Of a stretch of DNA of 64,000 nucleotides, positions 1-8,119 are shown piece after piece. The stretch is taken from the NCBI RefSeq assembly GCF_024055715.1, contig NZ_JAMXMV010000003.1:434001-498000 (forward strand), read 5' to 3'. Under the pieces are notes generated by a model. It was not told where the DNA came from. It did no database searches and was given only the letters and a program-made list of their open reading frames with translations. Position numbers and translations under genes: made by a program. Numbering within the stretch: position 1 is the first letter of the stretch; every line of letters starts with the position of its first letter. The DNA is from Actinoallomurus soli. GTDB taxonomy: Bacteria; Actinomycetota; Actinomycetes; Streptosporangiales; Streptosporangiaceae.

Positions 1-249
1 GACGGACATCTGGGCGGTGATGGTGGACGCGAGGGTGCGCACGTGATCTCTGGCGGCGTCCTCCGGGGTGCGGTGGTGCGCTCCGGTCGCGCGGTTCTCC
101 CACGTCATGGCGAAGACCGCGTTGAACGTCAGTCCGTCGACGTCGCTGGGCAGCCGCGCCGGGAACTGGGTCTGATGCTCGACGGTGCGCTCGAACAGGC
201 CGCGGATGAACTGCCGGAAGCTCGATCCGGTGGCGTACGAGGTGGTCAT
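1..249 (-). CDS. Uncharacterised protein, N-terminal 83 residues only
   Basis: This gene starts with ATG at 249, overlaps the TGA of the upstream gene as ATGA, and stays open to the left edge, so the C-terminus is missing. The visible protein begins MTTSYATGSSFRQFIRG and contains the segment VFAMTWENRATGAHH. I do not recognise the family. The overlap makes it the third gene of a minus-strand operon behind the cyclase-like protein (2210-3010) and the P-loop protein (246-2213), so a shared role is likely. The Gly/Asn-rich motif shared by those two proteins is absent from the part that can be seen. Confidence 0.75.
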   Translation of the reverse strand, partial: MTTSYATGSSFRQFIRGLFERTVEHQTQFPARLPSDVDGLTFNAVFAMTWENRATGAHHRTPEDAARDHVRTLASTITAQMSV

Positions 250-2213
250 TCCTTGTCCTCTTCCCTCTGGGCGGCCATCAGCGGGTCATTGGATGTGGCG
301 GTGTCGATGAGCGTCCGGGAGAAGGCCTTGCAATCCGGGGTCTGCTCCGACCGGGCGTACCAGGCGTCCACCGCACGGACGAGTCTCGGCAGGTAGCGGG
401 GGTCCTCTCTGGCCGCCTGGCCGAGGACACCGACGACCACCCGGGGACGGTCCACGTCGCCGGCCTCCAGGGAGACAAGGGCGTCGTCGAGCCAGGTCGC
501 GATGAGCGTACGGGCGCGGTCCGTGGTGGCGGGTTCGACGAGCGCTGCTCCCCAGCCCTTGCGGAGTGCCTCCATGAGGCGGTCCGTGCGACGCCGCGCC
601 GCCTCACCGATCGTCGCGAAGCGATCTTGGTCGTCCCGAGTCTCCATGACGTCGAGGAAGGCTTCGCAGCCGACGGCCCGGCCCTTCGTGCCTTGCAGCC
701 AGGTTCCGAGGCCGTCGAGAATCCTCACCCGCACGCGGTCGTCACCGGCCAGGTCGGTGACGGCCTGCCGTACGGTGTTCCGTACGGTCTCCTGCTCGAC
801 GGCGGCGAGGTGACGCAGGCGGGTGAGCGCGTTGTCGGGGTAGACGGTGCCGTACCTGGCGCAGGCCTCCGCGATGGCGGTCAGCGTCGGCACCGTGCCT
901 CTACGGTGGTAGGCGCTGTCGTACATCCACTGGCGCGTCCCCCGGCCCAGTGTGGTGTCGACCGCCGCCATACCGAGCATCTCGACAGCGAGCGGTCGCG
1001 TCCCGGATGTGGACCAGCCCTCCGTCGCCCGCCGTACGAGTTCGAGGTCGTTCCGGCGACCCGCGACTTGCACCACCGTACGGGCCAGCCGGGCGAGGAC
1101 GGCCGGGGCATCGGGATCACTGCTCAGCCGCCGGGGCAGTTCGATCGTCCACTCCCGTACCTGCCGCCAGACCTCGGGATAGGTCCGCGCGACGTATTCC
1201 AGGACCGACTCGGCGAAGGCCGGCTTGGCGAACCGTACGACGCCGTCGTCGCACCTGATCTCGCCTCCGTCACGCAGGCAGCGGGTACCTGCCCCGGCGA
1301 GACCGTGGCCTTCTTCGGTGGGGACGCCGAGTCTCTCCGCCAGCGCGGTCGCGGCCTCGTACGCCGTCTGTTCGGGGGCGTTCTCCACCAGGGCGACGGC
1401 GATGAGGCGTACGCGTTCCCGCAGGTGCAACGCTGATGGCGCGAACCTGGTCTGGAGGTAGCCCTCCCAGCTCCGGTATGCCTCGATGAGGTCGGCGACG
1501 GCCGCTTCCGTGCAGCCGTGGACCGCCATGGTGGGCGGGATCAGCTTCACGAGCCGTACGACGTCCGCCGGGTGGGCGCCCTTGATGATGGGTTCGAGGT
1601 CCTGGCGGTCGCGCCACCAGGTGGCCTCGGCGGGGAGAAGGCGCGCGGTCAGGTTCCGGCGGAAGACGTTCTCGGGCAGAGGCGGCTCCAGGTGGATCCC
1701 GACGTCGGCCGCGAACGTCCCGGTGTGCTGGGTGACGTCCTGCGTCGTCCACACGACCAGGTACGAATCGTTGTCGCGGAGCCGGGCCGCGTAGTCCTGG
1801 ATGCTGGTCGCGTCCAGCGCGTCGGCGGCGTACAGGTAACCGCACCTCGGCTCGCACGGCGGCTCGGCGGTCAGATCCTGGCCTGGCTCTGGGACGAGTT
1901 CGTGCAGCGTGACGTTCCGCTCGTGGAGGAGTTGCACGGCGGTCGTACGGCGGCCGGTGCCCTCGCCGCCGATCAGTACGACCGCATGGTGGCGGTCCAG
2001 CACCTCGGCCGCCTGGTCGCGGCCCGGCGGCGGTTCGTAGGTGCGCAACAGCTCACGGACGTAGGCCGGATCCAGACGAAGCCTGCGAATGACCTCGCGG
2101 AAGTACTGGTGAAGGACGGTCGAGTTGACGTACTGGTTGAGGTCACCGCCGATGGTGTTGCCCGTCGCGACGGCGCCGGAGTTGTCGGTGATCTTCCTGT
2201 CGGGGTCGGTCAT
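246..2213 (-). CDS. P-loop NTPase-like protein with N-terminal Gly/Asn-rich signalling motif
   Basis: This 655-residue protein resembles the regulatory STAND-like P-loop proteins common in actinomycete signalling and conflict loci. Residues 11-29 match the motif NSGAVAxxNxxGGDxNQxV, also found at the C-terminus of the preceding protein. A nucleotide-binding loop GGEGTGRRTT lies at residues 82-91 after a hydrophobic strand (AVVLIG). The usual lysine is replaced by arginine (R88), so hydrolysis may be weak or absent. The rest is helical with no catalytic motif that I recognise. ATG at 2213 overlaps the upstream stop as ATGA, so translation is coupled. The family name is inferred; the P-loop and the paired motif are directly visible. 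Confidence 0.8.
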   Translation of the reverse strand: MTDPDRKITDNSGAVATGNTIGGDLNQYVNSTVLHQYFREVIRRLRLDPAYVRELLRTYEPPPGRDQAAEVLDRHHAVVLIGGEGTGRRTTAVQLLHERNVTLHELVPEPGQDLTAEPPCEPRCGYLYAADALDATSIQDYAARLRDNDSYLVVWTTQDVTQHTGTFAADVGIHLEPPLPENVFRRNLTARLLPAEATWWRDRQDLEPIIKGAHPADVVRLVKLIPPTMAVHGCTEAAVADLIEAYRSWEGYLQTRFAPSALHLRERVRLIAVALVENAPEQTAYEAATALAERLGVPTEEGHGLAGAGTRCLRDGGEIRCDDGVVRFAKPAFAESVLEYVARTYPEVWRQVREWTIELPRRLSSDPDAPAVLARLARTVVQVAGRRNDLELVRRATEGWSTSGTRPLAVEMLGMAAVDTTLGRGTRQWMYDSAYHRRGTVPTLTAIAEACARYGTVYPDNALTRLRHLAAVEQETVRNTVRQAVTDLAGDDRVRVRILDGLGTWLQGTKGRAVGCEAFLDVMETRDDQDRFATIGEAARRRTDRLMEALRKGWGAALVEPATTDRARTLIATWLDDALVSLEAGDVDRPRVVVGVLGQAAREDPRYLPRLVRAVDAWYARSEQTPDCKAFSRTLIDTATSNDPLMAAQREEDKE

Positions 2214-2284
2214 CGCCCGTCACCACCGACGCTCTGGTTGAAGTCGCCGCCGGCGCTGTTGTTCCACGCCACGGCGCCGCTGTT
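2127..2284 (-). other. Matched Gly/Asn motif pair at the junction of two adjacent proteins
   Basis: The codons at 2228-2284 (residues 243-261 of the cyclase-like protein) and at 2127-2183 (residues 11-29 of the P-loop protein) encode nearly the same 19-residue motif. Thirteen of 19 positions are identical: NSGAVA, N, GGD, NQ and V. One copy is the C-terminal tail of one protein and the other is the N-terminal head of the next. Matching effector/NLR amyloid-signalling motifs (BASS, RHIM-like) are known in actinobacterial gene pairs. This pair has the same layout, but I cannot assign it to a named motif class. Confidence 0.8.
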
Positions 2285-3010
2285 GCCGGTGACGACGGTT
2301 CCGCCGCTCGCCGACGGCGTCGGCGGAGCCGGGTCGGGCCGGGCCGGGTCACCCGCGTCGTCGCCCGGGTGGCCGGTCGACGGCTTGGGCACGTACAGCC
2401 AGGCCTGCTCGGCGAAGACCTTGCCCTCCACACGCGCCTCGACCGGCTTGAGCCTCGACGGATGCAGCCTGCTGAAGTGCTCCTGAACGAAGTTCTCGAA
2501 CACGTGCTGGGAGATGATGACCGCCACGAGTGTGACGTCCGGGTCCGAGTCCTTCAGCGCGTCGCGTACCGGGGTCGAGTCGAGCAGCCGGTGTGCGTCG
2601 TTCATCGGCTTGCCCTTGCCGTCGGTGCGCAGGCCCTGACCGCTGTCCGGGAGCAGGCCGGCGTGGATGCTGACCCGCAGCCGCATGCGCAGGTTCCGGT
2701 CGATCGCGCGCAGGTGGGCGTCCTCCTTCTCCAGGACCTCCTGCAGGACGTCGGGGAACGGCGAGACCAGGGACGGCAGCCAGCGCGGATCGGTGCCGAC
2801 CACGTGGCCGTCGCCGGTGTCCTGCGGGAAGCGGGCGTTCTTCCAGGCTTCGGCGAGCCCGGATCGGTCGAACGCCTCCTCGAGGACGGCGGGGATCCGT
2901 GCGCTGAGGTACGGCTGCCGGCTGCTCGGATTCCCGGTGAAGGACTTGGTGTCGACACCGACGATGGCGCGGTACTCGTACTGGTGGGCGGCGAAGGGAT
3001 CGGGGGTCAC
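2210..3010 (-). CDS. Class III nucleotidyl cyclase-like protein
   Basis: This 266-residue protein has the landmarks of the class III adenylate/guanylate cyclase catalytic fold: D20 in VGVDTKSFT, D67 in DTGDGHVV, a strand pair around RLRVSIHAG (residues 110-118), and N137/R141 in MNDAHRLLDS. These match the two metal-binding aspartates and the transition-state Asn-x3-Arg, so activity is plausible. A Pro-rich linker (about 215-240) leads to the C-terminal motif at 243-261. GTG at 3010 has AAGGAG five bases upstream. It lies 107 bp after a Crp-type gene and is coupled to the P-loop gene. Related cyclases make cNMP signals in Pycsar defence, but which nucleotide is made here is unknown. Confidence 0.75.
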   Translation of the reverse strand: MTPDPFAAHQYEYRAIVGVDTKSFTGNPSSRQPYLSARIPAVLEEAFDRSGLAEAWKNARFPQDTGDGHVVGTDPRWLPSLVSPFPDVLQEVLEKEDAHLRAIDRNLRMRLRVSIHAGLLPDSGQGLRTDGKGKPMNDAHRLLDSTPVRDALKDSDPDVTLVAVIISQHVFENFVQEHFSRLHPSRLKPVEARVEGKVFAEQAWLYVPKPSTGHPGDDAGDPARPDPAPPTPSASGGTVVTGNSGAVAWNNSAGGDFNQSVGGDGR

Positions 3011-3117
3011 GGCTGCTCCTTCGAGACGATGGGCCCCGCGTCACGGGGTGGGCCACAGTCTCCGGAGGAGCGGCGCTGAGAACCGTCCAGGAATCGACAG
3101 AACGAGAGTAAGCCGCG

Positions 3118-3819
3118 TCACTCGGCGGTCATCGGCCAGGCGCTCGCATGCTCGGCCAGGGCTTGAAGCCGCAAGACGTCACGGATGATGACACGGCGGC
3201 GGGCCGTACTCACGACGCCGAGGGAGCGCAGGCGTTGCAACTCGCCCGCCACGGCGCTGCGGGACAGGCCGACAAAAGCCGCGAGGTCTTCCTGGGACAG
3301 TCGAAGATTCACTCCGAGCGGCCCGGTCGGGACGTCACCGGTCTCTGCCACCAGGCGAAGGAGTTCCCGGGCCACCAGCGGACCGGCCGGCAACGTCGCC
3401 TTCTCGGCCCACCGGTCCTCGCGGTCCCGTAACCGGGCCAACGCGTGCCGGATGAGGATGTCGTCGCAGTCGTGAATCGTCATCAGCTCGCGGAACCGCC
3501 GGGCCGGCAGGCCGGCGGTTTCGCAGTGGTCGAGCGTGATCACGGTCGCCGACCGCGGCCCGCCGTCGAGCACGGAGCGATCTCCGATGACCTCGCCCGG
3601 ACCTCGGACGGCGAGGAGGAGTTCAGTGCCCTGACGCTCGCTCCTGGTCACCTTGACCAGGCCTGCCACCAGCGCGTATACGAACCCACCCGGCTCACCG
3701 CGCCGTACGAGCGTCTCGCCGGGCTTGTGGCGACGCAGGTGGCCGTCGTCGATCAGAGCGCGCCAGGCCTCAGGTGGGAGTAGCCCACCCAACCCGCTGA
3801 GCCGTCGCCCGTCCGTCAC
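3118..3819 (-). CDS. Crp/Fnr-family transcriptional regulator with cNMP-binding domain
   Basis: This is a 233-residue regulator. Residues about 15-125 form a cyclic-nucleotide-binding beta-roll, with G75-E76 and R89-S90 in the phosphate-binding cassette (PGEVIG...GPRSATV), the residues that hold cAMP in Crp. Residues about 165-215 form a winged helix with the recognition segment LSQEDLAAFVGLSRSAVAGEL. GTG at 3819 follows a GGGAGG ribosome site. The gene reads in the same direction as the cyclase-like gene 107 bp downstream, so it may sense the cyclase product and control the cluster. Family assignment is firm; ligand and target are inference. Confidence 0.9.
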   Translation of the reverse strand: MTDGRRLSGLGGLLPPEAWRALIDDGHLRRHKPGETLVRRGEPGGFVYALVAGLVKVTRSERQGTELLLAVRGPGEVIGDRSVLDGGPRSATVITLDHCETAGLPARRFRELMTIHDCDDILIRHALARLRDREDRWAEKATLPAGPLVARELLRLVAETGDVPTGPLGVNLRLSQEDLAAFVGLSRSAVAGELQRLRSLGVVSTARRRVIIRDVLRLQALAEHASAWPMTAE

Positions 3820-4047
3820 CGAATCCGGACCCTCCCTAGGAGAGACAACGCCGCACCGACATCATGCCCTCACTCTGCGTTCCGTGAAAGGTCTCCCCGG
3901 AACGAGGGTCGGCTGATGGCTCCGGCGTCCTTCCACGCGCACCGGTTGGGGATCTCCGGCCAGAACACTTCGGCGCTCGAAGCCCGTGAAGATCGTCGGC
4001 GGATTTGTGACAGGCGACTGTTTCGCCATGTCGAAATTCGGCGACGG

Positions 4048-4258
4048 CATCGCCTCGGCGAGCGCATCCGGGTCGGTCGCCGCGAGGACGTCGCAGTTCA
4101 GCGGCAGGTCGCCGACCACGGCATGGGGGAAGCGCTTAAGGACCGTGCGGGCGGCGGACCGCGTCGGGGGCCAGCCCACCAGCGGCGGAAGACCTGATCG
4201 CGTACGGACGGCTCACCGATGAGTTCGTCGAGCCGGGCGACCTGCTGGATCTCGGGGA
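4048..4258 (-). pseudogene. Frameshifted remnant of an MmyB-type XRE regulator
   Basis: Two reading frames on the minus strand match consecutive parts of the intact regulator at 7238-8119. One reads ELIGEPSVRDQVFRRWWAG, the other LKRFPHAVVGDLPLNCDVLAATD. They switch at a C-rich run near 4170, and neither has an N-terminal helix-turn-helix. This is the C-terminal ligand-binding end of a second, decayed member of the family. About 25 bases separate it from the frameshifted gene to its right. Confidence 0.7.
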
Positions 4259-4285
4259 AGGACTCCTGGCCCGGTTAGCTCTTGC

Positions 4286-5048
4286 CTAGGCGTAGTAGCT
4301 GGTCCCGGCGAACACCCGGTCACCGGCTCGGACGCCGAAGTTCTTGACCTTCATCTCCGGGAGGTAGTTCTTCCGGTCCTTGCTCAGCACCTCCCACCAG
4401 GCGTAGTCATCGTTGGGGCCTTTTTCCGCCGATGTTGTCGACACCGTTCTGCATGAGACGGCCATCTTCGGTTCCGCCCAGGCCGGACCAGAGGTTATAG
4501 GAGCACGCGGTGGTGCAGACACCATCGAACGACGGCTCGTCGAAAATGTAGGAGGCTCCCGTGAATGCCGGAGCGCTCTTGGCCTTCTTCGCCACGGCGC
4601 CCGACCAGGTCGGCACGTTCTTGGTCGGGTATTTCGGAGTGGCCGCGTAGACGCTCGTGGCGCACATGTCGGGGACGACCCAGGGTGTCAGGTGGGAGTA
4701 CATCTCCTGCCAGATCTTGCGCCGCGCGGGTGACTTCGGCCGGGGATAGAGACCGTAACGCTGAATCTCCGCGTCCTTCGCGGTGACAGGGTTCCAGGTC
4801 TTGGGCGGCGCGGTGACCGACATGGGGCCGCCATAGATGGTGTAGACGCCTGTCGTCGACGAGTCTGCTGAAGGTGCCGCCGAGCGCCTTCCCGCGGAGT
4901 TGGTGTAGTACGTGTTCAGTATCGGAATCTGGTGGCACTCGGTGGTGGTGCCGTTAGTCCTGCCCGACGTGGGTGCGGGGGTGGCGGCCGTCAGGCTCAT
5001 CACCATGAGTGCCGCTCCGCTGACGATTCCCCACGTGGCCCGTCGCAT
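4286..5048 (-). pseudogene. Secreted G1-peptidase-like jelly-roll protein, frameshifted
   Basis: ATG at 5048 (GAGGGG five bases upstream) opens a protein with a signal peptide (MRRATWGIVSGAALMVMSL, cleavage near ATPAPTS). The segment WSGAVAKK...FTGASYIFDEP...LWSGLGG recalls the secreted glutamic-peptidase-like (G1/eqolisin) sandwich fold. That frame stops at 4407. The -/+1 frame continues with the expected C-terminal part, NDDYAWWEVLSKD...VRAGDRVFAGTSYYA, ending at TAG 4286. The shift falls in an A5 run at about 4425 on the coding strand; one A fewer restores one open frame of about 254 codons. It could be a young pseudogene or a sequence error. Family similarity is only suggestive. Confidence 0.5.
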
Positions 5049-5241
5049 CTGTTCCCCTCACGTGTCCCGCACGTGCTCTCGGACCTGCCTGGCTTCTTTT
5101 CTGGACCCCGTACCGCCAGAAGCAGGTAGAAATACGTGAGCAACACGCTAGCCGTCGAGATCGCCCTTATTGATCTATGGCCATAAGCGGACGACCTGCT
5201 CCTTCATGGGGATCGGCCGAAATAACTGCGCCGAGTGGCCC

Positions 5242-5718
5242 TCAATTCGCCGGGAGGACCCGGACCGGCAGCAGGACACAGATGTCCGAGCCGGAGTGGC
5301 GAGGCGAGGTGGGTTCGCCTGTTTCTTCGGAGTCCGGACACGGCGGCCCGTAGTGGATGTCGAGTCCGGCTCTGCCGGGCCGGAGCGCCTGGTACTCGGC
5401 GGTCCGGCGGTCACTGGTGTGGGAGACCTCGCGGAGGACCAGCTGCTCATCGCTAAAGGGAATCGCCTCGCCGGCGCGGGCGACGACTTCGATTCGCCGG
5501 CCGACGCGAACCGTCTCAGTGGGCTGCGTGACATATTCGTCGCTGCAGGAGCTGGCCGCGATCTGCTTGCTTCCGATGGTGATGACCACCTTCGGTGACG
5601 CGCAGGTGGTGGCTTCCGTCTTCTTCCCATGTGAGCAGGCCGCGAGTGGGGCAGCGGTCATCCCGAGAAGCAGGAACGCCACGACGGAGCGTCCATGGAT
5701 CCTGACCGCTTCGAGCAT
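5242..5718 (-). CDS. Putative lipoprotein of unknown function
   Basis: A 158-residue protein whose chosen start, ATG at 5718, gives a good lipoprotein signal: MLEAVRIHGRSVVAFLLLG followed by lipobox L-A-A-C at about residues 26-29. A start further upstream is possible (the frame is open to 5844), but it would bury the signal peptide. The mature part (about 130 residues) has several cysteines (TTCASPK, SSCSDEY, PPCPDSE, DICVLL) that could form disulfides. No family is recognised. It probably sits on the outer face of the membrane. Confidence 0.65.
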   Translation of the reverse strand: MLEAVRIHGRSVVAFLLLGMTAAPLAACSHGKKTEATTCASPKVVITIGSKQIAASSCSDEYVTQPTETVRVGRRIEVVARAGEAIPFSDEQLVLREVSHTSDRRTAEYQALRPGRAGLDIHYGPPCPDSEETGEPTSPRHSGSDICVLLPVRVLPAN

Positions 5719-6060
5719 CGCCTGTCTCTTCTCGCTTCTCTCACATCGACGAGCGGACGGACCGACTGCGGCCATCCGCGTCTCCCTGGTGAGATCACGG
5801 CCGGCCGCAGGCGTCCTGGGCCCTCCTACCGCATCTTGTGACATGTCCCGGCGGAATGCCGGGCGCTTCGCGGAAAACGGTGGAGTCCGAAGAGGCCGTG
5901 GAACGGCCGCCGTCCATCCGCGAGCAGTCCTGGCGACGAGCTCCGCGCAGGCCCCAAGCCGCCCGCCCGCCCGGCCTACCGCTGTGAGAGAGGGCCGATG
6001 CGGTGACGAGCGTGGGGCCGGCGCGGTCCGCGGCGCCGAGTACGGGGAGCCGGATCGGTC
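5719..6060. other. Intergenic stretch, one hairpin only
   Basis: I see no convincing gene here; the open frames are antisense or out of frame. A perfect 6-bp hairpin (CCCGGC, five-base loop, GCCGGG) lies at 5847-5863. It could end transcription of the FMN reductase gene, which reads toward it, but no T tract follows. Confidence 0.4.
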
Positions 6061-6621
6061 CTACTCTCCGCGCAGCGGGGCGAGGGCCTTGCTCCAGGCG
6101 AGGACCTGGTCGAGCGTGGTGTTCAGGGCCTCGACCTGGTGGTCGCCGGGCTTGAAGACACTGAAGTTCTCGAAGTCGTGGAACAGGGACAGCGCGACCT
6201 GGGCGCGGACGTCGGCCATCATGAGTTCGCCCGCCACCAGGCGCAGGTGCTCGACGGCGCGGGCGCCGCCGACCGAGCCGTAGCTGACGAAGCCGACCGC
6301 CTTGTTGGTCCACTCCGCGAAGAGGAAGTCGATGGCGTTCTTCAGCGCCGCGGACGTGGAGTGGTTGTACTCCGGCGTCACCATGATGAAGCCGTCGAAG
6401 GAGGCGATCTTCTCCGCCCAGGCCAGGGTGTGCGGCTGGGTGTACTGGCCGAGCGACGGCGGGATCGCCTCGTCCAGGTGCGGGAGCTTGTAGTCGAGCA
6501 GGTCGACGAGTTCGAACTCCGCGTCGGTGCGCCGGGTGGCGATGTCGTAGACCCACCGGGCGACGGCCTCGCCGTTGCGGCCGGGGCGGGTGCTGCCGAG
6601 GATGATGCCGATCTTCGTCAT
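6061..6621 (-). CDS. NADPH-dependent FMN reductase
   Basis: This 186-residue flavodoxin-fold reductase moves electrons from NAD(P)H to flavin or a quinone-like acceptor in the cytoplasm. Diagnostic segments are the N-terminal phosphate-binding loop IGIILGSTRPGRNG, the motif MVTPEYNHSTSAALKNAIDFL (split here for length: MVTPEYNHS then ALKNAIDFL) and VGFVSYGSVGGARA. ATG at 6621 with GGAG upstream fits the family's usual beginning better than the open frame to 6681. It is divergent from a MarR gene with two palindromes between, so the regulator likely represses it until an electrophile or oxidant is sensed. Confidence 0.9.
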   Translation of the reverse strand: MTKIGIILGSTRPGRNGEAVARWVYDIATRRTDAEFELVDLLDYKLPHLDEAIPPSLGQYTQPHTLAWAEKIASFDGFIMVTPEYNHSTSAALKNAIDFLFAEWTNKAVGFVSYGSVGGARAVEHLRLVAGELMMADVRAQVALSLFHDFENFSVFKPGDHQVEALNTTLDQVLAWSKALAPLRGE

Positions 6622-6664
6622 GTTCTTCTCCGGGTCGTGCTCATCCGGCTCGCAGCCGGATTTA

Positions 6665-6707
6665 CTTGATTGAGCAAGCAAACTATATAGATACTTGCTT
6701 CGTCAAG
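6665..6707. promoter_or_regulatory. Two MarR-type operator half-palindromes
   Basis: The divergent intergenic region holds two similar inverted repeats, CTTGATTGAGCAAG (6665-6678) and CTTGCTTCGTCAAG (6694-6707), 29 bp centre to centre (close to three helical turns). The AT-rich CTATATAG lies between them. TTG-n6-CAA sites are typical of MarR operators. The MarR gene starts 15 bp to the right and the reductase gene 43 bp to the left, so binding would block both promoters. Confidence 0.75.
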
Positions 6708-6722
6708 CACTAACCTGGGCTC

Positions 6723-7184
6723 ATGAGCGTCCCCGGAGATCCCATCGTCCCGATGACCGCCGAAGAGGAGGCCTTCATCCGTGCCCTCGGCCGGGTGATC
6801 CAGGTGCTGCCTCGCAGCGTCGACGCGGACATGGCGCGCGCCCGTCAGCTACCGCTCTCGGAGTACACGGCCCTGATGCACCTGTCCGAGGCCCCTGGAC
6901 GGCTCATGCGCATGAGCGAGCTCGCGGCCAGCTGCAACCTCTCCCTGAGCGGCATCACGCGCATCGTCGAACGGCTGGAGCGCCTGGACCTGGTCAAGCG
7001 CGTGAAGTGCGACGACGACCGCCGCGGCTCCAACGCCGTAATCACCGAGGCCGGCCTCGCGCGCCTGGAGGAGTCCTGGCCCGCTCATCTGGCCAGCGTC
7101 CGGCGGCAGGTCCTCGACCACGTCCAAGGCGAGGACCTGGCCAGGCTGACCGACGTCCTGAAGCGGATCGCCCCGGCGACCTGA
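6723..7184 (+). CDS. MarR-family transcriptional regulator
   Basis: A 153-residue winged-helix dimer-type regulator. The recognition region is MSELAASCNLSLSGITRIVERLERLDLVKR, shown here as MSELAASCNLS followed by GITRIVERLERLDLV, and the wing carries the conserved DDRRGSNAVIT. The single cysteine in the recognition segment (SCNLS) could serve as a redox sensor, which would suit a reductase target. It is divergent from the FMN reductase gene with paired palindromes between. Autoregulation is inferred. Confidence 0.9.
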   Translation: MSVPGDPIVPMTAEEEAFIRALGRVIQVLPRSVDADMARARQLPLSEYTALMHLSEAPGRLMRMSELAASCNLSLSGITRIVERLERLDLVKRVKCDDDRRGSNAVITEAGLARLEESWPAHLASVRRQVLDHVQGEDLARLTDVLKRIAPAT

Positions 7185-7237
7185 GGCACCGCCGGAATCG
7201 GGGAGTCGATCAGGGGCGGCCGACGGCGGCCCGACGT

Positions 7238-8119
7238 TCACCGGGCGTACGGAGTGGCCGTGTCGGCGTCGGCGGTCCAGGCGGACAGCAGGCGAAGGGA
7301 CTCCTCCGAGGGGCTTCCCGGCTCGGCGGTGTAGACGCCCAGGAGCTGGTCGGGGTCGTCGGTCGCCGCGAGGACGTCGTAGTTCAGCGTCAGGTCGCCC
7401 ACCACCGGATGGTGAAAGCGCTTGGAACCGTGCGTGCGGCGCGCCACGTCATGGCCGGCCCACCAGCGGCGGAAGTCCTGGTCGCGCACGGACAACTCGC
7501 CGACGAGCTCGGCGAGCCGGGGGTCGTGCGGGTGCCGCCCCGCGTACAGGTGCAGGGCCGCGACGCTGCTGCGCGCGACGGTCTCCCAGTCCGCGTACAG
7601 GCTGCGGGCGGCGTCGTCCAGGAAGATGAAGCGTGCCATGTTCCGCTCGCGGTACGGCAGGGCGTCGAAGTCGGTGAGGAGCGCCCGCGCCATCCGGTTG
7701 GCGGCCAGCACGTCGGTGCGGTGGCCGACCACGAGCGCCGGGTGGTCGCCCATCGTCTCCAGGATCCGGTGGATGCTGGGCCGTACCCGCTGCGGCGGCT
7801 GCGGCCGGTGCCGGCCTCGTACGGGACGGGCGAGCGCGTACAGGTGGAAGCGCTCGTCGTCGGTGAGGCGCAGGGCGCGGGCGATGGCGTCCAGGACGGC
7901 CTCGGAGACGTTGACGTCCCGGCCGCGTTCGAGACGGACGTAGTAGTCGACGCTCACCCCGGCGAGCTGCGCGACCTCCTCACGGCGCAGCCCCGGCACC
8001 CGGCGCACCGTCGGCACGGGGGTCAGGCCGGCGTCCTCGGGCGTGACCCGCCCGCGACGCGTACGGAGGAACTCCCCCAGCTCGGAGCGGTCGCGTCGCG
8101 CGGAAGGATGCACGTCCAT
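7238..8119 (-). CDS. XRE-family regulator with MmyB-like ligand-binding domain
   Basis: A 293-residue regulator. The N-terminal helix-turn-helix (residues about 8-75: GLRREEVAQLAGVSVDYYVRLERGR) is followed by an MmyB-like PAS-type ligand-binding domain with VVGHRTDVLAANRMA and the C-terminal signature FHHPVVGDLTLNYDVLAATDD. ATG at 8119 gives the usual family start; the frame upstream to 8287 is non-coding in style. It is divergent from a short-chain dehydrogenase, and in actinomycetes this pairing is common, with the regulator controlling the SDR gene. A decayed relative lies at 4048-4258. Confidence 0.9.
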   Translation of the reverse strand: MDVHPSARRDRSELGEFLRTRRGRVTPEDAGLTPVPTVRRVPGLRREEVAQLAGVSVDYYVRLERGRDVNVSEAVLDAIARALRLTDDERFHLYALARPVRGRHRPQPPQRVRPSIHRILETMGDHPALVVGHRTDVLAANRMARALLTDFDALPYRERNMARFIFLDDAARSLYADWETVARSSVAALHLYAGRHPHDPRLAELVGELSVRDQDFRRWWAGHDVARRTHGSKRFHHPVVGDLTLNYDVLAATDDPDQLLGVYTAEPGSPSEESLRLLSAWTADADTATPYAR

